NCBI GenBank assembly: GCA_016871715.1
Contig: VHCO01000004.1
Location: forward strand, 1-64,000
Direction: 5' to 3'
Source: Verrucomicrobiota bacterium
GTDB taxonomy: Bacteria; Verrucomicrobiota; Verrucomicrobiia; Limisphaerales; J093
DNA: 64,000 bases
Position 1 is the stretch's first letter; every line of letters begins with the position of its first letter. The notes beneath the pieces are model-generated. The model worked only from the letters and a program-made list of their open reading frames with translations, was not told where the DNA came from and did not search any database. Below are positions 25,614-34,645 of the stretch, in pieces. A program made the position numbers and the translations under genes.

Positions 25614-27998
25614 CTATTCCACCTCGAACGCAAACAGCGTCACGCTGCACGGGGCGACCGTCACGCGGTCCGTCAAGCCACTCACCGCGCCTTCTGCGAT
25701 GACCACCCGCGCCGGTTGGTCCGGATCGTTGTAGGCCTTCGGATCGCTGCCGGCGATCTCCCAGCGCGTGCCGGTCCCGGCCAACCGGGCGCCGCGCAGC
25801 GTCAGGGGGATCTCGATTGCCTCCAGCGACGCGTTGACCACCCCTAGCGTGAGCGTCTTGCGGTCGGCACTCCAGGCGGCCTGCGCATCGATCAAACCCC
25901 GGCTCTCCGTCGCCACCGGGAGCTCCCCAAAACGATGGCGATAGAGCTTCAACACCAACCCGGTCGTCTCGAACGCAGCGTTCCGGCGGCTGGTCTTGAT
26001 GCACCCAATCACGTTGACCGTTTGCGCGTAGAAGGCCGAAGCCATGATGTCGCTTTGCCGCGCGAACTCGTGCACCCCCGCCGCAATCCCGAGAGCGTCC
26101 TTGAGGAAATACCGCGTGCCCAGCTCGCCGAACGCGTGCGGCCCGTACCAGTAATTCCATTCGGTCATGGCCACTCGAATGTCCTTGCCCTTGAGTTCAG
26201 CCAAGTCCTGCCGAGCTTGACGGTGAAACTCCGCCTTGCGCCGGATGTTGTCTGGGATCTGCCGCAGGTGCGCCATGATGCCGGGCCGCTCCTGACAATA
26301 GAAATGCTCCGCGATGAAATCCATGTGCTCCGAGCAGTGCCGCAGCAGACCCGTGCTCCACGCGCCCGCGTTGCCCGACGCGATGCAGACGATCTGCGGG
26401 TCGACCTCGCGCATCTTGTCGACCACCCAGTTCTGCTTGAGCACGTAATGGTTCAACGACATGTAGCCGAGCTGCCATGAGCCGAACATCTCGTTGCCAA
26501 TCCCCCAGTACTTCACCCCAAAGGGTTGCGCCTGCCCGTTCCGCGCGCGCCAGGTCCCATAATGCGTCTCCGGCGCTCCGTTGCAGTACTCGAGCTCGGC
26601 CGCCGCGGAGTAGGCATCCCCAAAACCCGTGTTCACCGTCACCCACGGCTCGGCCCCCACCAACTCGCAAAACCGAATGAACTCGTGCAGGCCAAAGTCG
26701 TTGTGCTCGACGCCCGTCCAGGCCGGATTCGTGCGCGGCGGCCGACGATCCCGATCGCCGACCCCGTCGCGCCAGTCATAGCCACTGACGAAATTGCCTC
26801 CCGGCCAACGATAGATCGGCGCGGCGAGCTCCTTCAGTAAAGCCAGCGTGTCGGCCCGCATCCCCTCGACGTGGTCAGCCGGCATCAGCGAGACTGTCCC
26901 CACCCAGACCGTCCCAGCGCGAACCTCTAGCCCGAGCGCGGCCCGATCCGTCGTCCCGCCTGCCGTGAACCGAAACGGAAACCGGCGGTATTCGGGGCCA
27001 ATCCCTTCCAGCTTCACCACTTGGCGCGCCGCCTCCCCGTCACCCCAGCTCAACGCCACCTCGACCTGCCCAGCCTCGACTCCGGCCGATCGCAACCAGG
27101 CATAACCCACGTAGTCCTTGCCCGCGCTCACCCCCAAATCGTGCTGCTTCAGCCCCGACCCCGCCCCCACGCGGGGCGTGTGCCGACCCACAAACGGTCG
27201 TTCCAAGCTCATGGTCACTTGCTCCGGCACCCCAAGAACCTGCCAAGGCGACGCGCCCACCACCGGGAAGGCGGAGTTTTGCAGCGAACGGTACGGGCGA
27301 TACTCGGCGGTAATGGGAAAATAGAATTTCCGATCCTCGAGCATCTCCGCCCATATCCCGCCGTAAATGCAGCGGCCCAGATGCTCGATGAACTGACTGT
27401 AAATGTGGGGCGAAAGCCGTTCCCCCACGCGCCCGGCGTCGATCGCAATGCTCGGCGCGGGTACCTCTCGCAGGCTGAGCTTCTCGAGTTGGACATCGTC
27501 AAACCAAGCCTGACCCGTGGCCATGCCCCAGCCCCCCAACAAGCAATTCACCTGCACTGTGGTCTGGTCGTCGACATCGAACTCGACCTCCACCCGTGTC
27601 CAGTCCGTCGTGCCCGTGACCGGTCGCGTGGCGACCGGCTGCAGATTGTGCACATTCAAAAGCGCTCCGCGCGCATCGATGACCTTCACGTTCTCCGTCT
27701 TGATCCAGCCGGATAGCCGGTAGCGCGCAAACGAGTCCACCGGCACGGTCGTCGTCCAACCCACGTCGGCCCCGCGCTCCGACGCCAATCGCACGCTCCG
27801 CCCGCCGCTGCGACCCACCTCCGCGTGGCTGAACGTGCCCTCTCCGGCCCAGCGCTCCTGTCGCCAACCGCGCGGACGCCCGCCATCCGCTTCCTCGAAC
27901 GAGCCATTCGGCAGGAGGTTTGCGTCGCTGGTTAGGCCGCTGCCCCCCGCTACGCCTGCCACCCAAGCCACCAGTAGAGATCGTGCCAGTGATTTCAT
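25614..27998 (-). CDS. Secreted GH51 alpha-L-arabinofuranosidase
   Basis: Exported glycoside hydrolase of 794 residues that would remove alpha-L-arabinofuranosyl side chains from arabinan, arabinoxylan or similar glycans. After the signal peptide ([19 protein letters not shown]), residues 25-175 form a carbohydrate-binding-like domain ('LLPNGSFEE' to '[11 protein letters not shown]', CBM4_9 style). The GH51 barrel follows ('[19 protein letters not shown]'). The acid/base Glu503 lies in '[10 protein letters not shown]' and the nucleophile Glu613 in 'VAMTEWNYW'. A beta-sandwich ends the chain. It belongs to a - strand run with a PQQ propeller, DUF362 and GH127 genes upstream, supporting a furanoside-degrading locus. 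Confidence 0.95.
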   Translation of the reverse strand: MKSLARSLLVAWVAGVAGGSGLTSDANLLPNGSFEEADGGRPRGWRQERWAGEGTFSHAEVGRSGGRSVRLASERGADVGWTTTVPVDSFARYRLSGWIKTENVKVIDARGALLNVHNLQPVATRPVTGTTDWTRVEVEFDVDDQTTVQVNCLLGGWGMATGQAWFDDVQLEKLSLREVPAPSIAIDAGRVGERLSPHIYSQFIEHLGRCIYGGIWAEMLEDRKFYFPITAEYRPYRSLQNSAFPVVGASPWQVLGVPEQVTMSLERPFVGRHTPRVGAGSGLKQHDLGVSAGKDYVGYAWLRSAGVEAGQVEVALSWGDGEAARQVVKLEGIGPEYRRFPFRFTAGGTTDRAALGLEVRAGTVWVGTVSLMPADHVEGMRADTLALLKELAAPIYRWPGGNFVSGYDWRDGVGDRDRRPPRTNPAWTGVEHNDFGLHEFIRFCELVGAEPWVTVNTGFGDAYSAAAELEYCNGAPETHYGTWRARNGQAQPFGVKYWGIGNEMFGSWQLGYMSLNHYVLKQNWVVDKMREVDPQIVCIASGNAGAWSTGLLRHCSEHMDFIAEHFYCQERPGIMAHLRQIPDNIRRKAEFHRQARQDLAELKGKDIRVAMTEWNYWYGPHAFGELGTRYFLKDALGIAAGVHEFARQSDIMASAFYAQTVNVIGCIKTSRRNAAFETTGLVLKLYRHRFGELPVATESRGLIDAQAAWSADRKTLTLGVVNASLEAIEIPLTLRGARLAGTGTRWEIAGSDPKAYNDPDQPARVVIAEGAVSGLTDRVTVAPCSVTLFAFEVE

Positions 27999-28154
27999 GG
28001 ACGTTGAGTGTGGGGTATCGCTGTGCTCGGAACAAGCTTGCTGATGCTGCCGGCGTCTTGGCCCCTGTGCCGGTCAGAAAACCGGCGGTACGCGAACCAA
28101 CGACCTCTCGGCCGATCTGCGCGGGCGCACAGTGCCCGGCGGGAACTCGATGCG

Positions 28155-29318
28155 TCAGCCAGGGTGGGGCGCGGGCACGAAGACGTACACGGTCCGGTTC
28201 GATGCTGGCACGTAGAGGTTGCCGTCGGGGTTGAACGAAGGACGCGCTTGAAGGGAGCGCTCGGCCGCGAACAGGATCTTTCCGGCTCCCTGTTCGTCGA
28301 CGGCGTGCAGTTGGCCCAGCGGATCGGCAACGTAAGCCGTCCCGCCTTGCTCGCTGACCGCGCCAGCCAGCAGATACTCGCACCCCGAGACATACCGGCC
28401 GCGAGTTGACCCGTCGTCCGGCCGCAGGCAATGGACCGTGCCCGCCAGATCGGCGACTACCAACTCGCCGGTACGGCGCACCGCCGGAGTCGCGTGAATG
28501 GCGCAGTCAAAGGATCGGCTCCAGATCATTTGGCCGGAGGCGAAGGACCAGGCCTGCAGGAGGGCGTCCTTGTCTGCGTTCATGACCAGGTAGGCGACCC
28601 CGCGAGTCTCGTCCAGCACAGGGGCCGCGGCGACCAGTGTGCGGCGCGCCCCCCGCGGGCCTTCGGGGCGCGTGTGCAACACGGTGGCTTCGCCGCTCGA
28701 GGTCACGCGCACGAACTCGACACCGCGCTTCGCCACGGCCCGCAGGCAGTAGATCGTGCCGCGCGCATCGGCGGCGGCGGCGGCCTGCGGCGAGAACCCC
28801 GCGTCCCAGGTCGTGCGGGTTTGGCCGGTGCGGCAATCGAGGGCGTGGAACTTGCCACCCCAACTGCTGAGCACGACGAGGTTCGCTTGGGGCAGGCAGA
28901 GCAGATCCGACAAGATCCGCGGGTCGCTGGTCGTGGGGATAGCGGTGCGCCAGCGGGTGGTTCCTGTGCCGGTATCCAGCGCGTAGACCCAGCCGGCATG
29001 GGTGCCGACCAGTAGCCACGGCTCCGCTGGGTGAACCGCCGGCGTCGCCGAGATCCCGCCCTCGAGCTGAACCCGCCAGCGCAACTGGCCGGCGGCCGTG
29101 AACGCTTGGACCGCGCCTGCCAAATCGGCCACAAAAGCATTGCCCGTCTCGTCAAAGACCACCGCGGCCTGCACGGCCCCTTGCGCCGGCAGTCTATGTC
29201 GCGGCGGCCCGGCGATCGGGGCTGCCACCGCGACCGCGCTCGAGCCGCGGCGGAAGTTGTCGCCGCCGGCGGTGTGCCAGACTCTGGTTCCGGTGAGCTC
29301 GTTGGTGGGGATCGGCAT
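28155..29318 (-). CDS. PQQ-like beta-propeller protein without signal peptide
   Basis: 387-residue propeller protein from the ATG at 29318, which lies 5 bp after the stop of the DUF362 gene; the open frame extends further upstream but there it overlaps DUF362 coding sequence out of frame. Blades include 'AFVADLAGAVQAFTAAGQL', 'VYALDTGTGTTRWRT', 'KFHALDCRTGQT', 'GELVVADLAGTVHCLRPDDG' and 'YVADPLGQLHAVDEQGAG'. No signal peptide is visible (MPIPTNELTGTRVW), unlike the propeller at 308-1630, so it may be cytoplasmic or exported with a partner. Close spacing suggests cotranscription with DUF362. Function unknown. Confidence 0.82.
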   Translation of the reverse strand: MPIPTNELTGTRVWHTAGGDNFRRGSSAVAVAAPIAGPPRHRLPAQGAVQAAVVFDETGNAFVADLAGAVQAFTAAGQLRWRVQLEGGISATPAVHPAEPWLLVGTHAGWVYALDTGTGTTRWRTAIPTTSDPRILSDLLCLPQANLVVLSSWGGKFHALDCRTGQTRTTWDAGFSPQAAAAADARGTIYCLRAVAKRGVEFVRVTSSGEATVLHTRPEGPRGARRTLVAAAPVLDETRGVAYLVMNADKDALLQAWSFASGQMIWSRSFDCAIHATPAVRRTGELVVADLAGTVHCLRPDDGSTRGRYVSGCEYLLAGAVSEQGGTAYVADPLGQLHAVDEQGAGKILFAAERSLQARPSFNPDGNLYVPASNRTVYVFVPAPHPG

Positions 29319-29323
29319 GGGAG

Positions 29324-30559
29324 TTAGGCAGCGTTCCTGCGGAAGGTGGGCTGGAACTGGAACCGGGCAGACTCGAGGTCCAGCCCGGTCACCTCGATGT
29401 GGGCGAGGCGGTTTTCGCCCAAGTTTTTGCGGCGCGCCAAGGCGAGGTGGTTGGTCCCGTTGGCAAACGGCCACGTCCGATCGGCCGCGTCCGGATCGAA
29501 CCCCATGACCGCTGCCGCCACGGCGTCGGTACAGACGGCGTTGCGCCCGGCCAAGAGCAGGCCGGGCCGGGTCACGGAGACCATCGACCCGAGCCACCAA
29601 CCTTCGGCGGTCTGGATGGTGCTGATGCCGTCAATCACCACCAGGTGAACGGGAAACGCCGCGTTTAAGTCCACGATGAACCGCGGCACATTGTAACCGT
29701 GGTCGCCCGGGACGGATTTGCCGGTGAAACTGGGGACGGACGTCAGCGGCAGACGCGAGCACGCGTGCATGGTGTTGCTGCGGTAACCGCTGGCGTTTTC
29801 GTCTGGGCGATCCTCGAGGTCGTCGCCATACAGGCTGCTGGGCGGGACGCCGAACAGATTCTTCATGCCGCCGGTAATGCCCCCGGACACATGACTCTTG
29901 AGCTTCGCCAACGACACCAGGACGTCCGTGTCCACATAGGTCCGGTTGACCTCCCAACTCGACGCAAGCTCAGGCGCCCCGGGGACCTTGACCAGCGCGT
30001 AATCCTTGTGCCGCCCCCGATTGCGCGTGTTCTCGAAACGGGCGCGGCCCTGGGTGGCCTGGTCGAAGTCGGCGCGTTGGAAGCCGTACCCGGCGAAGGC
30101 CTGCGCGTCGAGCGCGCGAAACGGCAACTGATCGCAAAACACGATCTGCCGGGCCCCGTAGTCCGCCAGCAGACTGCCCAACGCCAGCGCCACTACCGGA
30201 TGCACCGTGACCGTCAGCCAGACGGGCAACCCGGACAAGTCTTCCTCCGAAGTATTCACCAGGTTGAGCTTCAAGGTGACATGTCGGTTCTTGACCAACC
30301 GGCGGACGTCTCCCAATTCGTCCAACATCCGACCTAGCACACGCCGCACCTCGGCGTACTCATAGCGCTGGCACAGCCCCAGGGCGGTGGGCGCGCGGGG
30401 TGGGCGTTGGGCGAGCGCCTCACCCGGCAGGGCTGGCGGCGCCGTTGCGCCGAGTGTCAGGCCGGCCGTAGCCGCAGTGTACTTGAGAAAATCGCGCCGG
30501 GATAGCGTGCGCCCCGGACACCGGGGGACGGTTCGGGTGGTGGCGTTGGTTCGTTGCAT
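29324..30559 (-). CDS. Tat-exported DUF362 protein
   Basis: 411-residue protein with a twin-arginine signal ('LSRRDFLKYTAATAG') followed by a DUF362 domain. Blocks 'KNRHVTLKLNLVN', 'LVSLAKLKSHVSGGITGGMK' (with 'NLFGVP' after it) and 'NAVCTDAVAAAVMGFDP' are the conserved parts of this family. DUF362 proteins are widespread in Planctomycetes and Verrucomicrobia; their reaction is not established. No CxxC ferredoxin motif is present here. The gene is 5 bp upstream of the propeller gene and downstream of GH127 on the same strand, so it may handle a product or cofactor of that locus. Confidence 0.9.
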   Translation of the reverse strand: MQRTNATTRTVPRCPGRTLSRRDFLKYTAATAGLTLGATAPPALPGEALAQRPPRAPTALGLCQRYEYAEVRRVLGRMLDELGDVRRLVKNRHVTLKLNLVNTSEEDLSGLPVWLTVTVHPVVALALGSLLADYGARQIVFCDQLPFRALDAQAFAGYGFQRADFDQATQGRARFENTRNRGRHKDYALVKVPGAPELASSWEVNRTYVDTDVLVSLAKLKSHVSGGITGGMKNLFGVPPSSLYGDDLEDRPDENASGYRSNTMHACSRLPLTSVPSFTGKSVPGDHGYNVPRFIVDLNAAFPVHLVVIDGISTIQTAEGWWLGSMVSVTRPGLLLAGRNAVCTDAVAAAVMGFDPDAADRTWPFANGTNHLALARRKNLGENRLAHIEVTGLDLESARFQFQPTFRRNAA

Positions 30560-30656
30560 GGCTGATGAGGTCTGCGGTTTAGAGCCTGATTGAAGCGTCC
30601 TCTTCGGGCAGGGCGACGCTCCTGCGGTTTTCCGCGGGGTCGAAGAGTCTTTTCAG

Positions 30657-30738
30657 GGTAGGGCGAGGCTCCTGCCGAGCCGACCCATAAGGTGAAACGG
30701 CCTGGGACGCTGTGGCTCGGCAGGAGCCTCGCCCTACC
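30657..30738. repeat. Palindromic repeat B (25-bp perfect arms)
   Basis: Arms at 30657-30681 and 30714-30738 are perfect inverted repeats of 25 bp around a 32-bp loop; the left arm reads GGTAGGGCGAGGCTCCTGCC.. A degenerate fragment (GGCAGGGCGACGCTCCTGCG) lies just before it at 30607-30626. It sits in the gap between GH127 and DUF362. I recall similar elements between genes in other Verrucomicrobia. Confidence 0.9.
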
Positions 30739-30817
30739 GGGAGGCTGTAGTTCATAGTCGTCGCCTGAGTAACAAACGCCCGCGCGCACGACCTGTCAAC
30801 CGGCGGTTGGCCCCCGA

Positions 30818-33550
30818 TCAACGTTCCCGAATCCAGACCAACGAGCGTCCGCCGCGGTTGAGCCGGGCGTAGTTGGGGATGGCCAACAACGGCGCGCCAT
30901 CGGCAAAGGCGCCTTGGATCGCCGCCACCCCATCGAGCAAGTCCGGCCGCCATTGGGTGGACAAGGCCGACGCGGGGTCGAGGATGCCCTCGAGGTCCTG
31001 ATCCACGCTCTCGAGGTTATAGAGCAGGGGACCGTAGCGCAGGGCCACGCGATCCCGGTTGGCTGCTACCCGATCGCTGGTGCGGACGCGTTGGATCGGT
31101 AAGGGCAGGGCGATCTCGATGGTGTCGCCTGGCTGCCAGGTGCGGGTGAGGATGGCGTAGCCGCGCTCGACGATCGGCGGCGCGATGCGCCTGTTGACCG
31201 CCAGCGTATCGAGGCCGTCAGCGCTCGGCGTGCCGGTGTACAAGTCGCTCACGTCCCGATCCGGCACGCGCACCTTGACCGTGAAGCGCGTGGGTTGCGC
31301 CGGTTGGATGGTGAGGGTGACGTTGCCGCTCCAGGGATAGTCGGTGCGTTGGACGATCTGCACGTCGGTGCCGGCCACATTTGGCACGGTAACCGTGCTG
31401 CCGATGAAGAGGTTCACGTAGATGGTGTCCGGGCTTTTTAGGTACATCCAGGTGGGCAAGCTTAACAGGGTGCGGGGGATGTTGCCCACGCAGCAGGGGC
31501 AACCGTGCCAGTCGTACCGCGGCCGATTCCCGTCGAGCGGGTTTTGGTAATAGAAGTTCTTGCCCGCCAGGTCCACCGAACCTAGCAAGGCGTTGTAGAG
31601 GGTTTCCTCGTACAGGTCGGCATAGCGAGCGTCTCGGTGCCACCGGTTCAGGCGATGCTGGAAGAAGACCAAACCGCAGCTCGAGCACGACTCGCAGTAA
31701 GCGTTATGGCGGAGCGAATAATCCGGCCCGAAGCCTTCCGAGGTTTCGCCGCTGCCAATCCCGCCGGTGACGTAGTACTTGCGGTGAACCAGGTTGTCCC
31801 AGATCGATTGCACGGCACTGCCGTAGTCTCGATCGCCAAACTCGAGGACGACATCGGCCATAGCGGCGTAGGAGTAGGCAGCGCGCACGGCGTGGCCCAC
31901 GGCGGTGTATTGCTGGATCGCCGGCACATGGCTCTGATCGTATTCACTGCCGTCGTCGCGGCAGTCCAACAGAAACTTCGCCAACTCGAGATACTTGCGC
32001 CCCTGGCCGGCTCCTTCGACCTCGCCCACGTACCGGCCGAAGCGGACCAGGGCCATTTCCATGGCTTGGTGGCCATCGTACCAGGGCTGCTTGGGCGCGG
32101 GACCGATGTGGTCGCACCAGCAGTCCGCCAATCGCCGAGCTGCGCGGTAGAGCCGCACATCGCGGCCCTCGGTCAGCAGATGATGGGCTATGGCCGCTTC
32201 CAAGAGGTAGCCGGCCACGTAACCCTCGTGATCTCCGCGGAGGCGGGGCGACCACCGCTCCTTGCGTTCATCCAGCGTGAAAGCGGTCTGCAGGTACCCG
32301 TCCGGTTCCTGAGCGGCGAGCACCTTCGGGATCCAGTCTTCGAGGGTCGCCTTCATTTGTTGCTGCGCCTGGCCGATCTCGGGATCGCCTTGCGGATCGA
32401 TCATGAGCGCCAGGCAGATGGCCTCGATCGTGTTATACACCCAGGCATTGGCAAACACGTAGCCCCGGTGCCGCCCGTGCGGTCGGCCCGCCAACTGATG
32501 CGCCGCCTCGAGGAAGTTGTTGATGCCCCCTTCCCTCAGCTCGGGGTCGGAGATCTTGGCGATGCAATGCGGGATCCACGCCACCATGAGCGCCTTGAGC
32601 CGGCTGCTCCACAACCGACTGTCCACCTTGAAGTGCCGCGTGTGGATCGGCTCGAGGCACTGGCCCGAAGGCGGCGCCTGCACCCGCACGCGCAGCGTGT
32701 CCGAGGCGCTGAGCGCACCGGCCTGCGCCGTGAACCGCAGCGTGTAGTCGCCCAAGTCCGCAAAGCTGGCGGTGGTCTGGGCTTGCGCGGCGGAGTCGAA
32801 CCGAACCGGGCCGGGCCCGCTTTCCTTGCTCCACTCGACGCCAGTCCCTGCGGCGGCGGGCTTGAGCGTTTTGACCTGCCCAGCCAGGAACGTCTTGCCG
32901 CCCTGCAGCACGATCCGGTCCGCGCCGGCCGTCACGGTCGGCGGGAAGTCGGGCGAGTTGCCCGAGTCGCAGACGCGCCACTCGAGCAGGCCGGTCGAGT
33001 TCTGCCCGTCCGAGTCGAACTCCAGACGGAGGCGCGAGGTGGTCACTTCCGGGAAGGTGGTGAGGTTGAACTGGTTTGGCGCCAGCCCCAAACCGCTGGC
33101 TTGGAGGACTGGGACGAAGGCCTGACCGTCCCAAGACTTCAGCCGACAGGCCCGGGGCAGTCGCACCCCGCGCGCATCGTCGAACCAGTAGACCTCGATG
33201 CGGTCGGTGGCGATCAGTTGGCTCCAATCGTACTGCACCCAGTGCGTGCCGGTCTGGGGCCAGTTGCCGTAGGCGCCGTGGCGTTGGTCATTCGAGTTCC
33301 GTGGGGTGACCCCGTCGTTCAGCGCCGCGAGTGTTTCGTGGCCGGAGACATAAGACGTCGACGCCACGGCCACCAGCGCGAGGTTCGCCGGCGGCGAATC
33401 GACCGCTGCAGGTTCTTGGGCGGCGTGTCCTCCGACGAGACAAGCCAGGAGGAGAAACGCGGTCTTGCGTGTCGACTTCGCTGCGCCGGCCGCGCCTCGC
33501 GAACCGCGGGGCGGCGGCGCCCAAGGAGTCTGCGTTGGTTTGGTGCTCAC
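30818..33550 (-). CDS. Secreted GH127 beta-L-arabinofuranosidase
   Basis: Exported glycoside hydrolase of 910 residues (GTG start at 33550; signal peptide 'TAFLLLACLVGGHA'). Residues about 55-195 form a discoidin/F5-8-like carbohydrate-binding domain, followed by an Ig-like domain to about 292. The DUF1680/GH127 catalytic domain follows. Its zinc-thiolate site is intact by comparison with HypBA1: Glu620 and Cys622 in 'YCESCSSCG', and Cys686-Cys687 in 'HGCPCCVGN', where the equivalent of Cys686 is the nucleophile. The family releases beta-L-arabinofuranose, though some relatives act on other sugars. It heads a - strand run leading to the GH51 gene. Confidence 0.92.
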   Translation of the reverse strand: MSTKPTQTPWAPPPRGSRGAAGAAKSTRKTAFLLLACLVGGHAAQEPAAVDSPPANLALVAVASTSYVSGHETLAALNDGVTPRNSNDQRHGAYGNWPQTGTHWVQYDWSQLIATDRIEVYWFDDARGVRLPRACRLKSWDGQAFVPVLQASGLGLAPNQFNLTTFPEVTTSRLRLEFDSDGQNSTGLLEWRVCDSGNSPDFPPTVTAGADRIVLQGGKTFLAGQVKTLKPAAAGTGVEWSKESGPGPVRFDSAAQAQTTASFADLGDYTLRFTAQAGALSASDTLRVRVQAPPSGQCLEPIHTRHFKVDSRLWSSRLKALMVAWIPHCIAKISDPELREGGINNFLEAAHQLAGRPHGRHRGYVFANAWVYNTIEAICLALMIDPQGDPEIGQAQQQMKATLEDWIPKVLAAQEPDGYLQTAFTLDERKERWSPRLRGDHEGYVAGYLLEAAIAHHLLTEGRDVRLYRAARRLADCWCDHIGPAPKQPWYDGHQAMEMALVRFGRYVGEVEGAGQGRKYLELAKFLLDCRDDGSEYDQSHVPAIQQYTAVGHAVRAAYSYAAMADVVLEFGDRDYGSAVQSIWDNLVHRKYYVTGGIGSGETSEGFGPDYSLRHNAYCESCSSCGLVFFQHRLNRWHRDARYADLYEETLYNALLGSVDLAGKNFYYQNPLDGNRPRYDWHGCPCCVGNIPRTLLSLPTWMYLKSPDTIYVNLFIGSTVTVPNVAGTDVQIVQRTDYPWSGNVTLTIQPAQPTRFTVKVRVPDRDVSDLYTGTPSADGLDTLAVNRRIAPPIVERGYAILTRTWQPGDTIEIALPLPIQRVRTSDRVAANRDRVALRYGPLLYNLESVDQDLEGILDPASALSTQWRPDLLDGVAAIQGAFADGAPLLAIPNYARLNRGGRSLVWIRER

Positions 33551-33687
33551 GTTGATCCGGGTTCGGTGTTCTGTAGTGTGGTTGAACGAGGCGCCAGGCT
33601 ACGCGGTCCGCCGCCCGCCGGCAATCCCGCAGGCGAACCGTTAGCGCCGGCTTAAGCTTGTGTCAGCGCGACGGACCACAAGTCGGC

Positions 33688-33714
33688 GGCAGGGCGCGCA
33701 GTCCTCCGCGCGCC
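33688..33714. repeat. Single arm of repeat A
   Basis: GGCAGGGCGCGCAGTCCTCC then GCGCGCC matches the left arm of the family A palindrome, without its right partner. It lies in the 296-bp divergent gap between GH127 and the interrupted PEP-CTERM gene; nothing else is evident there. Confidence 0.65.
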
Positions 33715-33846
33715 CTAGCGGCAAGGGGTCGTCGACACGGGGCGGACGTGGCCGTCCGCGCTCCGCCTCGGTGAGGAGCCTGGCGTTCACGCTGACCTTG
33801 ATCCTTGCTCTGGCTCGCTGATTTGTCGTAGGATGTGGGCAGGCTC

Positions 33847-34467
33847 ATGAACACGGTGTTGTGCCTGGTAGGATCGGCCTCGAGCGATCGAGGGGCGCGG
33901 GGAGTCGGCAGATCGGCCCATTGTGCAAGTGCGGTCGTTTGCGCGTGGCTTGGCGTCGCGCTGGTGGCGGGAGCTTTCGCACAAGGCACCGTGCTCTTCA
34001 GCAACTACGACCGAACGGTTCAACTGGATGCGCCGGTGACCGATTACGATGGCACGCCGCTGGCAGGCGCCGGGTTCCTGGCCCAATTGTACGGCGGGCC
34101 GACCCCCGAGAGCTTGCGCCCGGTGAGTTCGCCCACACCGTTTGCCGCGGATGGTTACTTCAGCGGCGGCCGGCAACCGATCATGGGCGTGGCGATGGGG
34201 AACATGGCGTTTGTTCAGGTCCACGCCTGGGAAGCCAGCGGGACGCTCACGTACGAGGCCGCTCTCCAGGCCGGGCGCCGGGTCGGGACGTCCAACCTCT
34301 TCTTGGTCTGGACGGGTGGGGACGGTTGAACCTGCCGTCTACCGCCGGCCAGTCTGGCTGGGCTGCAGTCCTTTCGGTTGGTGCCTGAGCCCGCGCCCGC
34401 CGCGCTGCTGGCGAGCGGCTTGCTACTGCTCGCCGGGCGTCGGGCGCGCCGCCGGCAGGGCGGCTAG
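33847..34467 (+). pseudogene. PEP-CTERM secreted protein split by in-frame TGA
   Basis: From the ATG at 33847 the frame encodes a signal peptide ('VCAWLGVALVAGAFA') and a beta-rich domain ('GTVLFSNYDRTVQLDAPV', 'GFLAQLYGGPTPESL') ending 'FLVWTGGDG', then TGA at 34327-34329. In the same frame translation resumes as 'LAGLQSFRLVPEPAPAALL' then 'ASGLLLLAGRRARRRQGG' and stops at 34465: a textbook PEP-CTERM sorting tail (PEP motif, hydrophobic helix, basic end). The domain is typical of small verrucomicrobial PEP-CTERM proteins. A single stop codon therefore separates body from tail. It could be a nonsense mutation, a sequencing error or rare readthrough; if real, the shorter product would lack its anchoring signal. 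Confidence 0.8.
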
Positions 34468-34645
34468 CCCACCGCCGCGGGTTCATTGTAGAGTTGCGGC
34501 GGTGATCGCTCTGGCGGCTTAATGGGGCGCATGACCACGGTGCAACCTCGGCGACTCCGGTTCTCGATCCTGGCTCTGGGACCATGGCTGGCGCGGTCTC
34601 CTTTTTGCAGTTTACGCGCTTGGCGGCTTGGGCATTAATCGGCGC

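Noticed and set aside
31637-33655. A 672-codon frame antisense to the GH127 gene
   Set aside because: No domain is visible and the opposite strand has intact GH127 active-site motifs.
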